From assembly GCF_946482605.1 (NCBI RefSeq), contig NZ_CAMLSE010000004.1:248001-312000 (forward strand): a stretch of 64,000 bases of DNA, given 5' to 3'. The stretch comes from an uncultured Dyadobacter sp. GTDB lineage: Bacteria > Bacteroidota > Bacteroidia > Cytophagales > Spirosomataceae. Shown here piece by piece: positions 32,665 through 41,371 of the stretch; the first letter of the stretch is position 1, and every line of letters starts with the position of its first letter. Position numbers and translations under genes: made by a program. The notes beneath the pieces were generated by a model. It was not told where the DNA came from. It saw nothing but the letters and a program-made list of their open reading frames with translations, and ran no database searches.

Positions 32665-33343
32665 GGTGAGAAGTTTGCAAAAAGAGCTCCTGGACAGGGA
32701 GGATATCCCGAAGAATGACCTTTTTCAGAACCTCCGCGAACTGGATTTTATCAACTACTGGCTCGGCGGCTACAATATATCCTTCGATGCGCTGAAAAAG
32801 GTACTTAAGAAAGGGCGTGCATTCACTGTGGTCGATATAGGCTGCGGTGGCGGGGATACCCTGAAACGCATTGCCCGGTGGAATCGGAAAGCCGGGTTCG
32901 ACCTCCGTCTGTACGGGATCGACCTTAAAAGTGACTGCATTGAATATGCTACCCGGAACCTGCAAGACGAGCAGGTAGCGCTTATCCATGACGACTACCG
33001 CAATGCCGCGCGGCACCTGCCCAATATCGACATTATTCACGCCTGCCTGTTTTGCCACCACCTGTACGATGAACAACTGAGTGGTTTAGTCCAGTTTGCA
33101 ATGCAGCAGCGTGCTGTGTTGGTGATCAACGACCTGGAACGACACGCGCTGGCGCATTATTCCATTAAACTGCTTACAAACCTTTTTTCGAAGTCCTATC
33201 TCGTAAAGAATGACGCGCCGTTATCGGTCCTGCGCGGCTTCAAAAAGAAAGAATGGCTCGACATTCTCCGTAGTGCGGGCGCTAAGCATTTTACAGTGAA
33301 GAACAAATGGGCATTCAGGCATGAGGTGATCGTATATGGGTGA
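32657..33343 (+). CDS. SAM-dependent methyltransferase of the PKS operon
   Basis: A 228-residue class I methyltransferase: the SAM-binding motif is VVDIGCGGGD at about residues 56-65, followed by the acidic loop YGIDLKSD and motif IIHACLFCHHLYD. It has no membrane segment. It overlaps both neighbours by 8 bp, so it is translated with the UbiA-PKS fusion and the flavoprotein. Similar methyltransferases accompany type III PKS genes in many Bacteroidota and probably O- or C-methylate the polyketide ring; the exact position is unknown. Confidence 0.9.
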   Translation: MFEVRSLQKELLDREDIPKNDLFQNLRELDFINYWLGGYNISFDALKKVLKKGRAFTVVDIGCGGGDTLKRIARWNRKAGFDLRLYGIDLKSDCIEYATRNLQDEQVALIHDDYRNAARHLPNIDIIHACLFCHHLYDEQLSGLVQFAMQQRAVLVINDLERHALAHYSIKLLTNLFSKSYLVKNDAPLSVLRGFKKKEWLDILRSAGAKHFTVKNKWAFRHEVIVYG

Positions 33344-34469
33344 GCTGAACAACCGTTTTGATTGTGCCATCGTCGGCGGCGGGCTTTCCGGGCTTTGTCT
33401 CGCGATTCAGCTTTCGGGTAAAGGCATTTCTGTGGTGGTTTTTGAAAAAAACAGCTATCCGTTTCATAAGGTGTGTGGCGAATACATTTCAATGGAGAGC
33501 TGGGGGTTTCTGGAAAGTCTGGGTTTACCGCTGCACGACATGCACTTGCCGGTAATCAGTAAACTTGGAATCAGTTCGGAATCAGGCTATCTCCTGAATC
33601 ACGACCTGAAAATGGGTGGTTTTGGGATCAGTCGGTATACACTTGAGAAGCACCTCTTTGCGATTGCCGTTCAAAAGGGCGTAACTGTATTGGAGCAATG
33701 CCGCGTATCATCTGTCGCGGAAGAACGGAAAGGCGATTTTCTTATCCAAACATCAAAAGGCGATTACCATGCTGCTGTCGTGTGCGGGAGTTACGGCAAG
33801 TATACCCCGAAATTTGTTCAGCTCGATGAAGGTACCGGGGCGCATTCCGGTAATTATATAGGTGTCAAATACCACATCCGGGCAGACATTTCACCGGATC
33901 GGATCGAACTGCACAATTTCCGCCAGGGTTATTGCGGCATTTCCCGCGTGGAGGAGGATCGCTGTTGTCTGTGCTACCTCACGACCGCCCGGAATTTACA
34001 GGAGAACGGAAAGGATATCAAGGCCATGGAGGAGCATGTGCTTTATCGAAACCCCTGGCTCAAACGGTACTTTACCCGGTCCGAATTCCTTTTTTCACAG
34101 CCGCTGGTGATCAGCAACATTCATTTCAGTAAGATGCAGACCAGTGCGCAGGGGATTTTTCTCCTGGGCGACGCGGCCGGCTCCATTACTCCGCTCTGCG
34201 GGAATGGGATGAGCATGGGTATGCGGGCCTCCCAGTTACTCGCTACCGAGCTTTTACATTTCTTCCAAAAGAAACAAACGCGGGAAGAGGCTGCTATGCA
34301 TTACGAAAAGGCATGGACCAAAGCTTTTGGAAATCGCATTATGGCAGGCCATTACCTGCAGAGGCTCTTCGGAAAGCCCGTTACAACCGACATCGCATTG
34401 AAAGTGCTCGGCAAATTGCCCACAGTAATGTCCCGCCTCGTAGCGCTCACGCATGGCGACCCTTTTTAG
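33336..34469 (+). CDS. FAD-dependent oxidoreductase, geranylgeranyl-reductase-like
   Basis: A 377-residue flavoprotein. The dinucleotide-binding motif is CAIVGGGLSGLCLAIQLS at about residues 10-27, then FHKVCGEYIS (the VCGE block typical of the geranylgeranyl reductase/monooxygenase group) and the second FAD motif FLLGDAAGSITPLCGNGMSMG at about 276-296. It could hydroxylate the polyketide ring or saturate the prenyl chain. It is last in the three-gene operon, and its end faces the convergent IPP isomerase 28 bp away. Confidence 0.9.
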   Translation: MGELNNRFDCAIVGGGLSGLCLAIQLSGKGISVVVFEKNSYPFHKVCGEYISMESWGFLESLGLPLHDMHLPVISKLGISSESGYLLNHDLKMGGFGISRYTLEKHLFAIAVQKGVTVLEQCRVSSVAEERKGDFLIQTSKGDYHAAVVCGSYGKYTPKFVQLDEGTGAHSGNYIGVKYHIRADISPDRIELHNFRQGYCGISRVEEDRCCLCYLTTARNLQENGKDIKAMEEHVLYRNPWLKRYFTRSEFLFSQPLVISNIHFSKMQTSAQGIFLLGDAAGSITPLCGNGMSMGMRASQLLATELLHFFQKKQTREEAAMHYEKAWTKAFGNRIMAGHYLQRLFGKPVTTDIALKVLGKLPTVMSRLVALTHGDPF

Positions 34470-34497
34470 CGTTGCGTTGTGACTCTCTCACAACGTT

Positions 34498-35025
34498 TTA
34501 GAGAATCGATTTCAACCGGATCTTCGAAGTGATTTCAGGAACGCAGATCTTGAACCACTCGGTATAATGGTCCGGATTATCAATAATGTCTGCCCTGATG
34601 GCTTCCAGGGACATGTACCGATAACCATTGACTTCTTCGGGATTAATGTCGGGTTTAGCGTCGGAAACACCCCAGAACACATGATCCAGTTCGTTTTCGG
34701 TCAAGCCTTTGTCGAGCCCGGCGCAGTATTGGAAAGTATAAAGAAATTGCAGCCCTGTTTCCATCCCCATTTCTTCCTGTAAGCGTCTTACTGCGCCATG
34801 GTGTGTGGATTCCCCCGGAAAAGGGTGACTGCAGCATGTATTGGACCAGAGTCCTTCTGAGTGATATTTGCCGAATGCCCGCTGTTGCAAGAGCATTTCT
34901 CCTTTTGAATTAAATATAAAGACAGAAAATGCCCGATGCAGCAACCCTTTTTCGTGGGCTTCCAGCTTGGACATCAGGCCGATCGCGACATCTTTTTCGT
35001 CAACAAGCACAACTTGATCGTTCAT
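34498..35025 (-). CDS. idi: Isopentenyl-diphosphate delta-isomerase, type 1
   Basis: A 175-residue Nudix-fold enzyme interconverting IPP and DMAPP. The ATG at 35025 (MNDQVVLVDEKD) matches the normal start; a longer frame to 35109 adds an unlikely hydrophobic leader. The active cysteine is C65 in NTCCSHPFPGES; the second catalytic acid is E112 in ENELDHVFW; and RLQEEMGME is the degenerate Nudix helix. Standing beside a prenyltransferase-PKS operon, it would supply isoprenoid starter units, although it is on the other strand and may serve the whole cell. Confidence 0.94.
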   Translation of the reverse strand: MNDQVVLVDEKDVAIGLMSKLEAHEKGLLHRAFSVFIFNSKGEMLLQQRAFGKYHSEGLWSNTCCSHPFPGESTHHGAVRRLQEEMGMETGLQFLYTFQYCAGLDKGLTENELDHVFWGVSDAKPDINPEEVNGYRYMSLEAIRADIIDNPDHYTEWFKICVPEITSKIRLKSIL

Positions 35026-35239
35026 GAGGTGTGGGTTTTTAATTTTTCCGGCATTCCAATGCAAGCCGTTTACTAAATGTACTAACACCAAAACGCCATA
35101 AAAGATCAATCTGGTGCCTGAACAATGCGCTAAACCGGTCAGCCAAAATAATTTAATCAGTTTTTTGTAGGAAAATTAAAATTTGCTGCTACTTTTGATA
35201 TTGTTAATATCTTATGTTTGATTTTAAAAATATCATCCC

Positions 35240-36061
35240 ATGGGTGCTCAGGACATTTTTTGGTCGGTCAATATTAAATTCCTTCGTTCACGTGAGAAAT
35301 TGAGTCAAGAGGCTCTGGCGGAGAAGCTAGGAATCAGTAGGGTGAAGCTTAATGCACATGAAAGTGGAAGGACTGCCAATCCTACAATTGACGATTTGAT
35401 TAACTTTTCGGAATATTTCCGGATGAGTATCGACAGCCTCCTGAAAATGGATCTCGGAAAGCTCTCCGAACAAAAGCTGAAAGATCTGGAACAGGGGAGT
35501 GAGCTCTTTATGAAGGGCGATCAAATCCGCGTCCTGGCCATTACGGTCGATAAGGAAGACAAGGAGAATATCGAATATGTGCCTGTTCAGGCAAGGGCCG
35601 GATACCGGTCCGGGTACAGCGATCCCGAGTTCCTGGCTACGCTACCAAGGTTCAATCTGCCTACCGTCCCTAAAAACGGTACATTCAGGATGTTTCCGAC
35701 AATAGGGGACTCCATGCTACCGGTTCCCGAAGGTGCAGACATCATCACAAGATACGTGCAGGACTGGACGGCGCTGAAACCGGAAACACCGTGCATCGTC
35801 ATTCTCAAGGGCGACCAGGATTTTGTGTTCAAGCAGGTGACGATCAACCATGCCGCCGGTACAATGCTCCTGCAATCGTTTAACAAACAGTATTTTGCCT
35901 ATACAGTCCCCATTGCCGAGGTGATCGAGCTTTGGGAGTATTATAGTTTCCATAGCAAGCAGCTGCCGGAACCGCAAACCGATATGCAGCAGCTCATGCG
36001 GATGTTGCAGGAAATGCAGAACGAGATCAAGGAGTTGAAGCGACGGTCATCATACAAATAA
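35240..36061 (+). CDS. XRE-type repressor with LexA/S24 self-cleaving-like domain
   Basis: A 273-residue regulator. Residues 8-70 form an XRE helix-turn-helix (LSQEALAEKLGISRVKLNAHESG). Residues about 115-235 form an S24 domain with a possible cleavage pair A120-G121 in QARAGYRSGY, the nucleophile serine S158 in GDSMLPV and the general-base lysine K198 in FVFKQVT. The C-terminus is a coiled-coil (MLQEMQNEIKELKRR) for oligomerisation. Such proteins are common in Bacteroidota and can respond to stress; the target is unknown. A TATGTTTG box at 35213-35220 lies in the promoter region shared with idi, but without a well-spaced upstream partner. Confidence 0.88.
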   Translation: MGAQDIFWSVNIKFLRSREKLSQEALAEKLGISRVKLNAHESGRTANPTIDDLINFSEYFRMSIDSLLKMDLGKLSEQKLKDLEQGSELFMKGDQIRVLAITVDKEDKENIEYVPVQARAGYRSGYSDPEFLATLPRFNLPTVPKNGTFRMFPTIGDSMLPVPEGADIITRYVQDWTALKPETPCIVILKGDQDFVFKQVTINHAAGTMLLQSFNKQYFAYTVPIAEVIELWEYYSFHSKQLPEPQTDMQQLMRMLQEMQNEIKELKRRSSYK

Positions 36062-36447
36062 TTGGACACTGTCAGCTGTCGAGTTGTATTTCGGTATCGA
36101 AGGTCACCTCAATTCATCTTGATATTGTTATAATTGTTAAAACGGGATTAGAACGCTGGTTTAAAACATTTTAAAGGTTGCTAGTCATAGAAATTGAAAA
36201 GTATTGAGGGTTTTTCAAGCGTTGGTGTAGAAGTAATATGGTTATTTAGTTGCTAAATTTACTAATACGTAGCTAGGAATACTTGGTCGATCGTTGTGTA
36301 TTATCTTCGATAAGTGCAATTTTTTGAAATTTGTAACCCCTGAAATCCCCACTATCACCCCAAAGTACCCCGAAGTGGTCACAAAAAGAATAATTGATCG
36401 GAAGAGGTGGTCTAATTTCGTCGAGTCAGAAATCAACAAGACTCAAC
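36062..36447. other. Intergenic region, no gene recognised
   Basis: About 385 bp. It contains a short TTTAG-TTG-CTAAA hairpin (36246-36258) and AT-rich stretches that may hold the promoter for the choice-of-anchor A gene. No small RNA, terminator or conserved coding stretch was recognised. Confidence 0.5.
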
Positions 36448-38529
36448 ATGTTCGTCAGACCTCTATCTACAATCCTCCTAGCTTTACTCGTACTGAGCAA
36501 CCTTAAGGTGTCGGCTCAGAGCCCGACCTCAGCCGCTCAGCGGTTCAACATATTTGTGAAAGGTGATGCGACCCTCGTATCGAATGAGACCGAAGGGCCT
36601 ATTGCAGTTGGTGGGAATGTGACCACCAATCAATACCAGATCAGCTTCAACAAGCAGCACGGTGCATTCTTCGTGAACAATGCTTCGATTGGTCTCGCGG
36701 TACGCGGCGCTGTAAAGCTCAACAACGGAAGCCTCGCTGTGAACGGCGACAACTACGTCAAGATCGGTAACTGTAATCCATCGGATGCCTCTGGGACCAA
36801 TCTGAAAGTCTGGTACAAGGACAATAACAATGCTGCATCGACCATTCGTATCACAGAGAACAACAAGCAGTACTGGGAAACACCCAACATTACGATCAAT
36901 GCGAACATCAATACATGGTCTCCCAGCGTGAGCGATGTAGTGAATCCGGTGTGTGAAAACGTATTTGGCTCAGGACCGGGGCAGATCGACATTGACGCCG
37001 CCTTTGTAACAATGACCAAAAGGTCGGGCCAGCTGAAAGATTTGGCTGACAATCTCCCGATCCGCGATCAGAACGGAAATATCGTACCATCTGCCGCAAT
37101 GGGACCTTATCTGGACCCCAACGCGATCGGTAACAACCCCAAAATCATTGTTGATCCGAACAAAATCAACGTCCTGACCGTCTCGGCCGCCGTTTGGAAC
37201 AAGATCGGGAATGCAAATATTGAGGGAATCCCGGCCGGACCTTCCCTGGGAGACGCTTCTTACAGCGGGAAATTTGGATTGGTCATCAATATTGTTGACT
37301 TCCCGACCTTCTGCGCGGCCAATGGCGGTAATCCACGGATCAATTTTCCAGGCTTTGGCGGCTTGTCCGATCCACAGGGCGCATATGTGATCTACAACTT
37401 CCCTGACGCAACGAAATCGATCACGCTAGGTGGAAATGCACAGATCAGCGGAACGATTTTTGCGCCGCAGGCTGATGTTGTCAAAGACAATAACGGGAAT
37501 ATCAATGGGCAGATTATTGCCAAAAGCTTTGTACACAGCCGTGACGAAGTTCACTTCTGGCCTTTCTTGCCATCAATTCCGGAACCGGTGGAAAAGAAAA
37601 TCGACGTGACCGCATCTTCCAAATGCGATAAAAATGCACCGTGGCTGGACTATAACGTTACGCCTAACTTCGATGCGACCGGTATGACCGCTAAGATCGA
37701 GTGGATCAACTCGGAAGGAAAAGTGATTCAGGAAGACAATAATCAGCCTTTGACCGGAACCATTCTCTTTCCGGGAGCCTCGCTGGACATCAATGGAAAC
37801 GGAGCCGTTTGGCCAGGTTGGGAAAAGCAAGGCACCAAATGGGTGGAAATCGACGATCGTTACGGATCCATGCGCCTCGACGGAGCGACGATCAAAGTTA
37901 CCGTTGATTCATGGAAGGTTGTCGAAATTACTTTTCCCGCTTCAACCTCAACATGTTATACTGTTCCGCCGCCGCCAACAGTTTTACCGGTTAAGTTAGC
38001 GAGTTTTACCGCACAAAATGTAAATTGCAACGTGGAACTGAAATGGAAGGTATCCGAAGCGATCGATTTTTCACATTTTGTTGTCGAACGCTCCACAGAT
38101 GCCAGAACGTACAGCGCCGTTGCCAGGGTAGACTATGATGCAAACAAGAGCACTTACAGCTTCACGGATGCACCTTTTTCTTCGGAGACTGTACCTGCTA
38201 AATACTATTATTATCGTCTTCAGCAAGTAGATACGGACGAGTCGTTCGAATACAGTGCGATCCGTAGCGTAGAAGCGGGAAGTTGTGATGCAAGGTTGGC
38301 CGTTGATTTTTTCCCTAATCCTACACAGGATGAAATGAATGTAAAGAGCTTTTCACCTGTGAAGAAGCTGGAAATATTCACACTGGGAGGAAAGAAAGTT
38401 TATCAGGTAATGCCTGCTCAAAGTGAAACAGAAATTAAAGTGAATGTTCAGGGTCTTGCGCAAGGTTTGTATATTGTGAGCGTAGTGAATGCGGAAGGTA
38501 AATACTCATCAAAAGTGCTTAAAAAGTAG
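36448..38529 (+). CDS. Choice-of-anchor A family surface protein with T9SS sorting domain
   Basis: A 693-residue exported protein; the ATG at 36448 begins the signal peptide (MFVRPLSTILLALLVL to VSAQS). Residues about 30-375 form a choice-of-anchor A domain (FNIFVKGDATLVSNETEGPIAVGG, later VIYNFPDATKSITLGGNAQISGTIFAPQAD), a beta-helical adhesin-like module found with several anchoring systems. A middle beta domain and the Cytophagales-type domain LASFTAQNVNCNVELKWKVSE follow, then a type A T9SS tail beginning FFPNPTQDE and ending YIVSVVNAEGKYSSKVLKK. The protein should be exported by T9SS and held on the cell surface. The long AT-rich upstream region suggests independent regulation. Confidence 0.9.
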   Translation: MFVRPLSTILLALLVLSNLKVSAQSPTSAAQRFNIFVKGDATLVSNETEGPIAVGGNVTTNQYQISFNKQHGAFFVNNASIGLAVRGAVKLNNGSLAVNGDNYVKIGNCNPSDASGTNLKVWYKDNNNAASTIRITENNKQYWETPNITINANINTWSPSVSDVVNPVCENVFGSGPGQIDIDAAFVTMTKRSGQLKDLADNLPIRDQNGNIVPSAAMGPYLDPNAIGNNPKIIVDPNKINVLTVSAAVWNKIGNANIEGIPAGPSLGDASYSGKFGLVINIVDFPTFCAANGGNPRINFPGFGGLSDPQGAYVIYNFPDATKSITLGGNAQISGTIFAPQADVVKDNNGNINGQIIAKSFVHSRDEVHFWPFLPSIPEPVEKKIDVTASSKCDKNAPWLDYNVTPNFDATGMTAKIEWINSEGKVIQEDNNQPLTGTILFPGASLDINGNGAVWPGWEKQGTKWVEIDDRYGSMRLDGATIKVTVDSWKVVEITFPASTSTCYTVPPPPTVLPVKLASFTAQNVNCNVELKWKVSEAIDFSHFVVERSTDARTYSAVARVDYDANKSTYSFTDAPFSSETVPAKYYYYRLQQVDTDESFEYSAIRSVEAGSCDARLAVDFFPNPTQDEMNVKSFSPVKKLEIFTLGGKKVYQVMPAQSETEIKVNVQGLAQGLYIVSVVNAEGKYSSKVLKK

Positions 38530-38562
38530 TGAATTGATCTTATATAGCGTTATGTGAAACTT

Positions 38563-38597
38563 AAAGCTGCCGGCATTTTTTGCTGGCAGCTTTTTTA
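38563..38597 (+). terminator. Rho-independent terminator
   Basis: AAGCTGCCGGCA pairs with TGCTGGCAGCTT (one mismatch) around a T-rich loop and is followed by TTTT. It ends the choice-of-anchor A gene; the A-rich left side could also serve the convergent GT2 gene. Confidence 0.8.
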
Positions 38598-38611
38598 TAT
38601 GGCATTTAAGA

Positions 38612-39766
38612 TCAAACTAGTTTTCGTCCCTTCCATTCATATTCGCCTTGCTGCGCTGCCAGTCCGAAGAAGCAAACATACAGCGGATAGATGCATTGGG
38701 TCACCGGAATGAACAACAGTGACCATGGTTTCTTGAAAAAAAGCAATATCGAACCCAGGAAAAACCACTCGGGAATACATTTGATGGCTAGTATACCCAG
38801 GAATGCACCAGGGCTGAGATAGCCGAGTAATGTGAGGCTCCCGGATAGCAGGAGCGCGAAATTGCAGGCGAAGATGTAAACAGCAAGTACGAGGGGCGTC
38901 TTGCTTTGATAATGCTTCCATTTGCTGGCCCAGCGCTTTCTCTGGCGATAGAAACCGGCCCATTGCCGGTGTGGAGCTGTGCGGATCACGGCTTCGGGAT
39001 GCCGAAGGAAATGTACCGAACCCGGATAGCGCGCTGCAATCTTGTGCATTAGAAATTCATCATCGCCCGACGCAATGTGCCTGACGCCCTCGTAACCGCC
39101 AACTTGTTGAAACGCTGCTTTTTCGTATGCGAGATTAGCGCCATTGCACATGGACGGATATCCCGCCGACATCGATGCAGCTCCGCTACCGATCAGACTT
39201 GCGAATTCGACGGTCTGGAGGTGATCAGTTAATGCAGTTTCACGGGTAAAGGTGACGGGTGAGCTGATCAGCTTCGCACCCGTATGCATGTAGGAGGACG
39301 CGATCGCCGACAACCAACCTGGCTGTGCCCGGCAATCGCCGTCGGTAGTTACGATTAAATTGCCCCGGGCTCGTCCCATCGCGGTTTCGATCGCACGTTT
39401 TTTGGGAGCGGAGGTCCGCACGTCTGGCAATGGGACCAATATGATATCCGCAGAGGCAGTGACGCCGAATGCGCGTACAATGTCTGCGGTGTTGTCTGTA
39501 GAGCTGTCGTCCATGACCAGCACTTCGAATCTGGACGCAGGCCATGTCTGACGGTCGAGGTCTTCTAGCAGTAAAGTAATGTTTTCGGCCTCGTTTCTGA
39601 CAGGTATGATGACTGTGATAAACAAGTCGTCGGGGAAGACAGCGGATGCTACGGGCCTTTTGATCCTTGCCCATAGGAACGTCAGTCCCAGCGTAAATAC
39701 CGCATAGCTTCCCAGGATAACCCAGAGCGCCATACCGAGCCAGAATGTGAATGCGAAACTGCTCAT
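38612..39766 (-). CDS. Membrane glycosyltransferase family 2
   Basis: A 384-residue GT2 enzyme: an N-terminal membrane helix (LGMALWVILGSYAVFTLGLTFLW, given here as LGMALWVILGSY), a GT-A domain with VIIPVRNEAENI, VMDDSSTDNT and the DxD-like TTDGDCRAQ, the acceptor motif SGDDEFL, and RQRKRW near residue 285 (the QxxRW motif of processive enzymes), then three or four C-terminal membrane helices. It likely adds sugars to a lipid carrier or makes a polymer. It starts 6 bp after the flippase-like gene, so they are co-expressed. Confidence 0.9.
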   Translation of the reverse strand: MSSFAFTFWLGMALWVILGSYAVFTLGLTFLWARIKRPVASAVFPDDLFITVIIPVRNEAENITLLLEDLDRQTWPASRFEVLVMDDSSTDNTADIVRAFGVTASADIILVPLPDVRTSAPKKRAIETAMGRARGNLIVTTDGDCRAQPGWLSAIASSYMHTGAKLISSPVTFTRETALTDHLQTVEFASLIGSGAASMSAGYPSMCNGANLAYEKAAFQQVGGYEGVRHIASGDDEFLMHKIAARYPGSVHFLRHPEAVIRTAPHRQWAGFYRQRKRWASKWKHYQSKTPLVLAVYIFACNFALLLSGSLTLLGYLSPGAFLGILAIKCIPEWFFLGSILLFFKKPWSLLFIPVTQCIYPLYVCFFGLAAQQGEYEWKGRKLV

Positions 39767-39772
39767 GCGTAG

Positions 39773-40777
39773 CTAAAATTTAAACCTTTTCCATTTGTAT
39801 TTCCAGATCAGGAATATCCCGACCAGGATCGGGCCGAGGACATTGAGTATCCAGATCAGGAAGGTAGCAGCGATGATCTGCTCGGGCGGGAGGTGAAAAG
39901 GCGCGAAAACCAGCAACGCCGTAAATTCGCGCAGGCCCAGGTCCCCCAGCACGTTGATCGCCGGGATCAGCGTTTTGGCAAGAAATATCAATGTGACGCT
40001 GGCTGCCAGTTGCAACACGTGCACGGGAAAATCGAACAGGGATAGCGCCAGCACAAACTGTGTGAGGAAGACCAGGTAACGCAATGCGCCATAGGCGGTA
40101 CTGAGGGCGAGATCGGCACCGGTATAGTGCCCGATTACATTCAGATATTCTTTCACTTTACGAAAAAAGGGTTTCGCAGGAGACCATTGATCGATTTGCC
40201 TCCTGAACGCCAGTACCAAGGGCCCTAGCAGCATGATGGTGGTAAGGATGACGTCCGTGACCGACTTCGCAGCGTCGGGGAGATCGAGCCGTGCTTTTAG
40301 CAAGACCCATCCAGACGCGCCGGCCAGGACGGACACATAAAACTGAATGCCATTGGAAATCAGTGCTGCCCCGATGGCTTCAAGCCTGCGGTCCGATTTG
40401 AGCGAAGCGACGCGCCCCAGCGTATCGCCCAGCTGTGCCGGAACCGCCACTCCGACGGCCAGACCTGTAAGTGTCCCGCGCATGGCTTCCCTGAATGAGA
40501 CCGGTGTAATGCGACAGATCAGTTTTTGCCATTTGAGGCTCTCGAGTGCCCAGTTTACCGGCACAAGCACCAGCATTGCGATGAATACGGGAAGATGCTT
40601 CGCCGACCATATATTTGAAAACACCTCCCCAATGTCGGAGATGCCCTTTTGCTCATTGCGGAATGTGCGGTAGATATAGCTGAGGATCAGAGCCGTCACC
40701 GCGAGTTTGAGCAGCCAGAAAACCTTTGCCTGGCCGCTTTTTGCTTTCGGAGGAGAGAGTTCCTTATCTTGCATCAT
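39773..40777 (-). CDS. Lysylphosphatidylglycerol synthase TM-region-like (YbhN/flippase-like) protein
   Basis: A 334-residue inner-membrane protein with about eight helices (first: VFWLLKLAVTALILSYIY). Signature segments are NWALESLKWQKLI, TGLAVGVAVPAQLGDTLGRVASL and a C-terminal block NVLGDLGLREFTALLVF, typical of the UPF0104/AglD2 family, whose members move lipid-linked substrates or modify lipids. The start is ATG at 40777 or 40774; both overlap the ruvC start on the other strand, so there is no intergenic space. The partner GT2 gene suggests a lipid-linked glycan role. Confidence 0.85.
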   Translation of the reverse strand: MMQDKELSPPKAKSGQAKVFWLLKLAVTALILSYIYRTFRNEQKGISDIGEVFSNIWSAKHLPVFIAMLVLVPVNWALESLKWQKLICRITPVSFREAMRGTLTGLAVGVAVPAQLGDTLGRVASLKSDRRLEAIGAALISNGIQFYVSVLAGASGWVLLKARLDLPDAAKSVTDVILTTIMLLGPLVLAFRRQIDQWSPAKPFFRKVKEYLNVIGHYTGADLALSTAYGALRYLVFLTQFVLALSLFDFPVHVLQLAASVTLIFLAKTLIPAINVLGDLGLREFTALLVFAPFHLPPEQIIAATFLIWILNVLGPILVGIFLIWKYKWKRFKF

Positions 40778-41369
40778 GTTACAAACGCAGCGAACCGAAG
40801 TTTCGGAAAAAGTAATTATTGGAGTCGACCCCGGCACACAGGTGATGGGTTATGGGGTGATATCTGTCAAAGGACAACAAATCTCGCTGGTTCAGTACGG
40901 GGTGATTCATCTGAGCAAATATAGTACGCACGAACTGAAGTTGAAGAAAATCTTTGAACGCCTGACCCAGCTCATCGAGGACTATCTGCCCGATGAAATG
41001 GCGATTGAAGATCCTTTTTATGGTAAAAACGCACAATCCATGCTCAAACTGGGTCGTGCACAAGGCGTAGCAATGGCGGCCGCGCTTGCCCGCAACATTC
41101 CTATCGTAGAGTATTCTCCCAAAAAAGTAAAGCAATCCGTCACCGGCAGCGGTAACGCCTCGAAAGAGCAGGTCGCTTACATGCTCGAAAAAATACTGAA
41201 AATGGAGCTTAGCCGCGAATTTATGGATGCCACGGACGGCATCGCCATTGCGATCTGCCATCAGTACCATGCCAACTCCCCGGCTTCCGCCGCCACAACC
41301 GGTTCAAAAAAAGCCAAAAAGGGTGGTTGGGGCGCATTTGTGAGCGAAAACCCCGGACGGGTAAAGTAA
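40776..41369 (+). CDS. ruvC: Holliday junction endonuclease RuvC
   Basis: A 197-residue RNase H-fold resolvase that cuts four-way DNA junctions with RuvAB. Catalytic residues: D18 in IIGVDPGTQVMGYG, E78 in AIEDPFYGKNAQS, and D151/D154 in DATDGIAIAICH. The C-terminus carries a short basic tail (GSKKAKKGG). The start at 40776 is the first ATG giving a normal N-terminus; an upstream frame is open to 40707 but would run over the flippase gene. Its stop lies 2 bp before the convergent metalloprotease stop. Confidence 0.94.
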   Translation: MLQTQRTEVSEKVIIGVDPGTQVMGYGVISVKGQQISLVQYGVIHLSKYSTHELKLKKIFERLTQLIEDYLPDEMAIEDPFYGKNAQSMLKLGRAQGVAMAAALARNIPIVEYSPKKVKQSVTGSGNASKEQVAYMLEKILKMELSREFMDATDGIAIAICHQYHANSPASAATTGSKKAKKGGWGAFVSENPGRVK

Positions 41370-41371
41370 TG

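Noticed and set aside
35194..35220. Strong promoter for the XRE/S24 gene
   Set aside because: TATGTTTG is a good -7 box but the nearest TTTG is 15 bases away and the next 27, both outside the usual 19-21, so it is mentioned only inside the gene entry.
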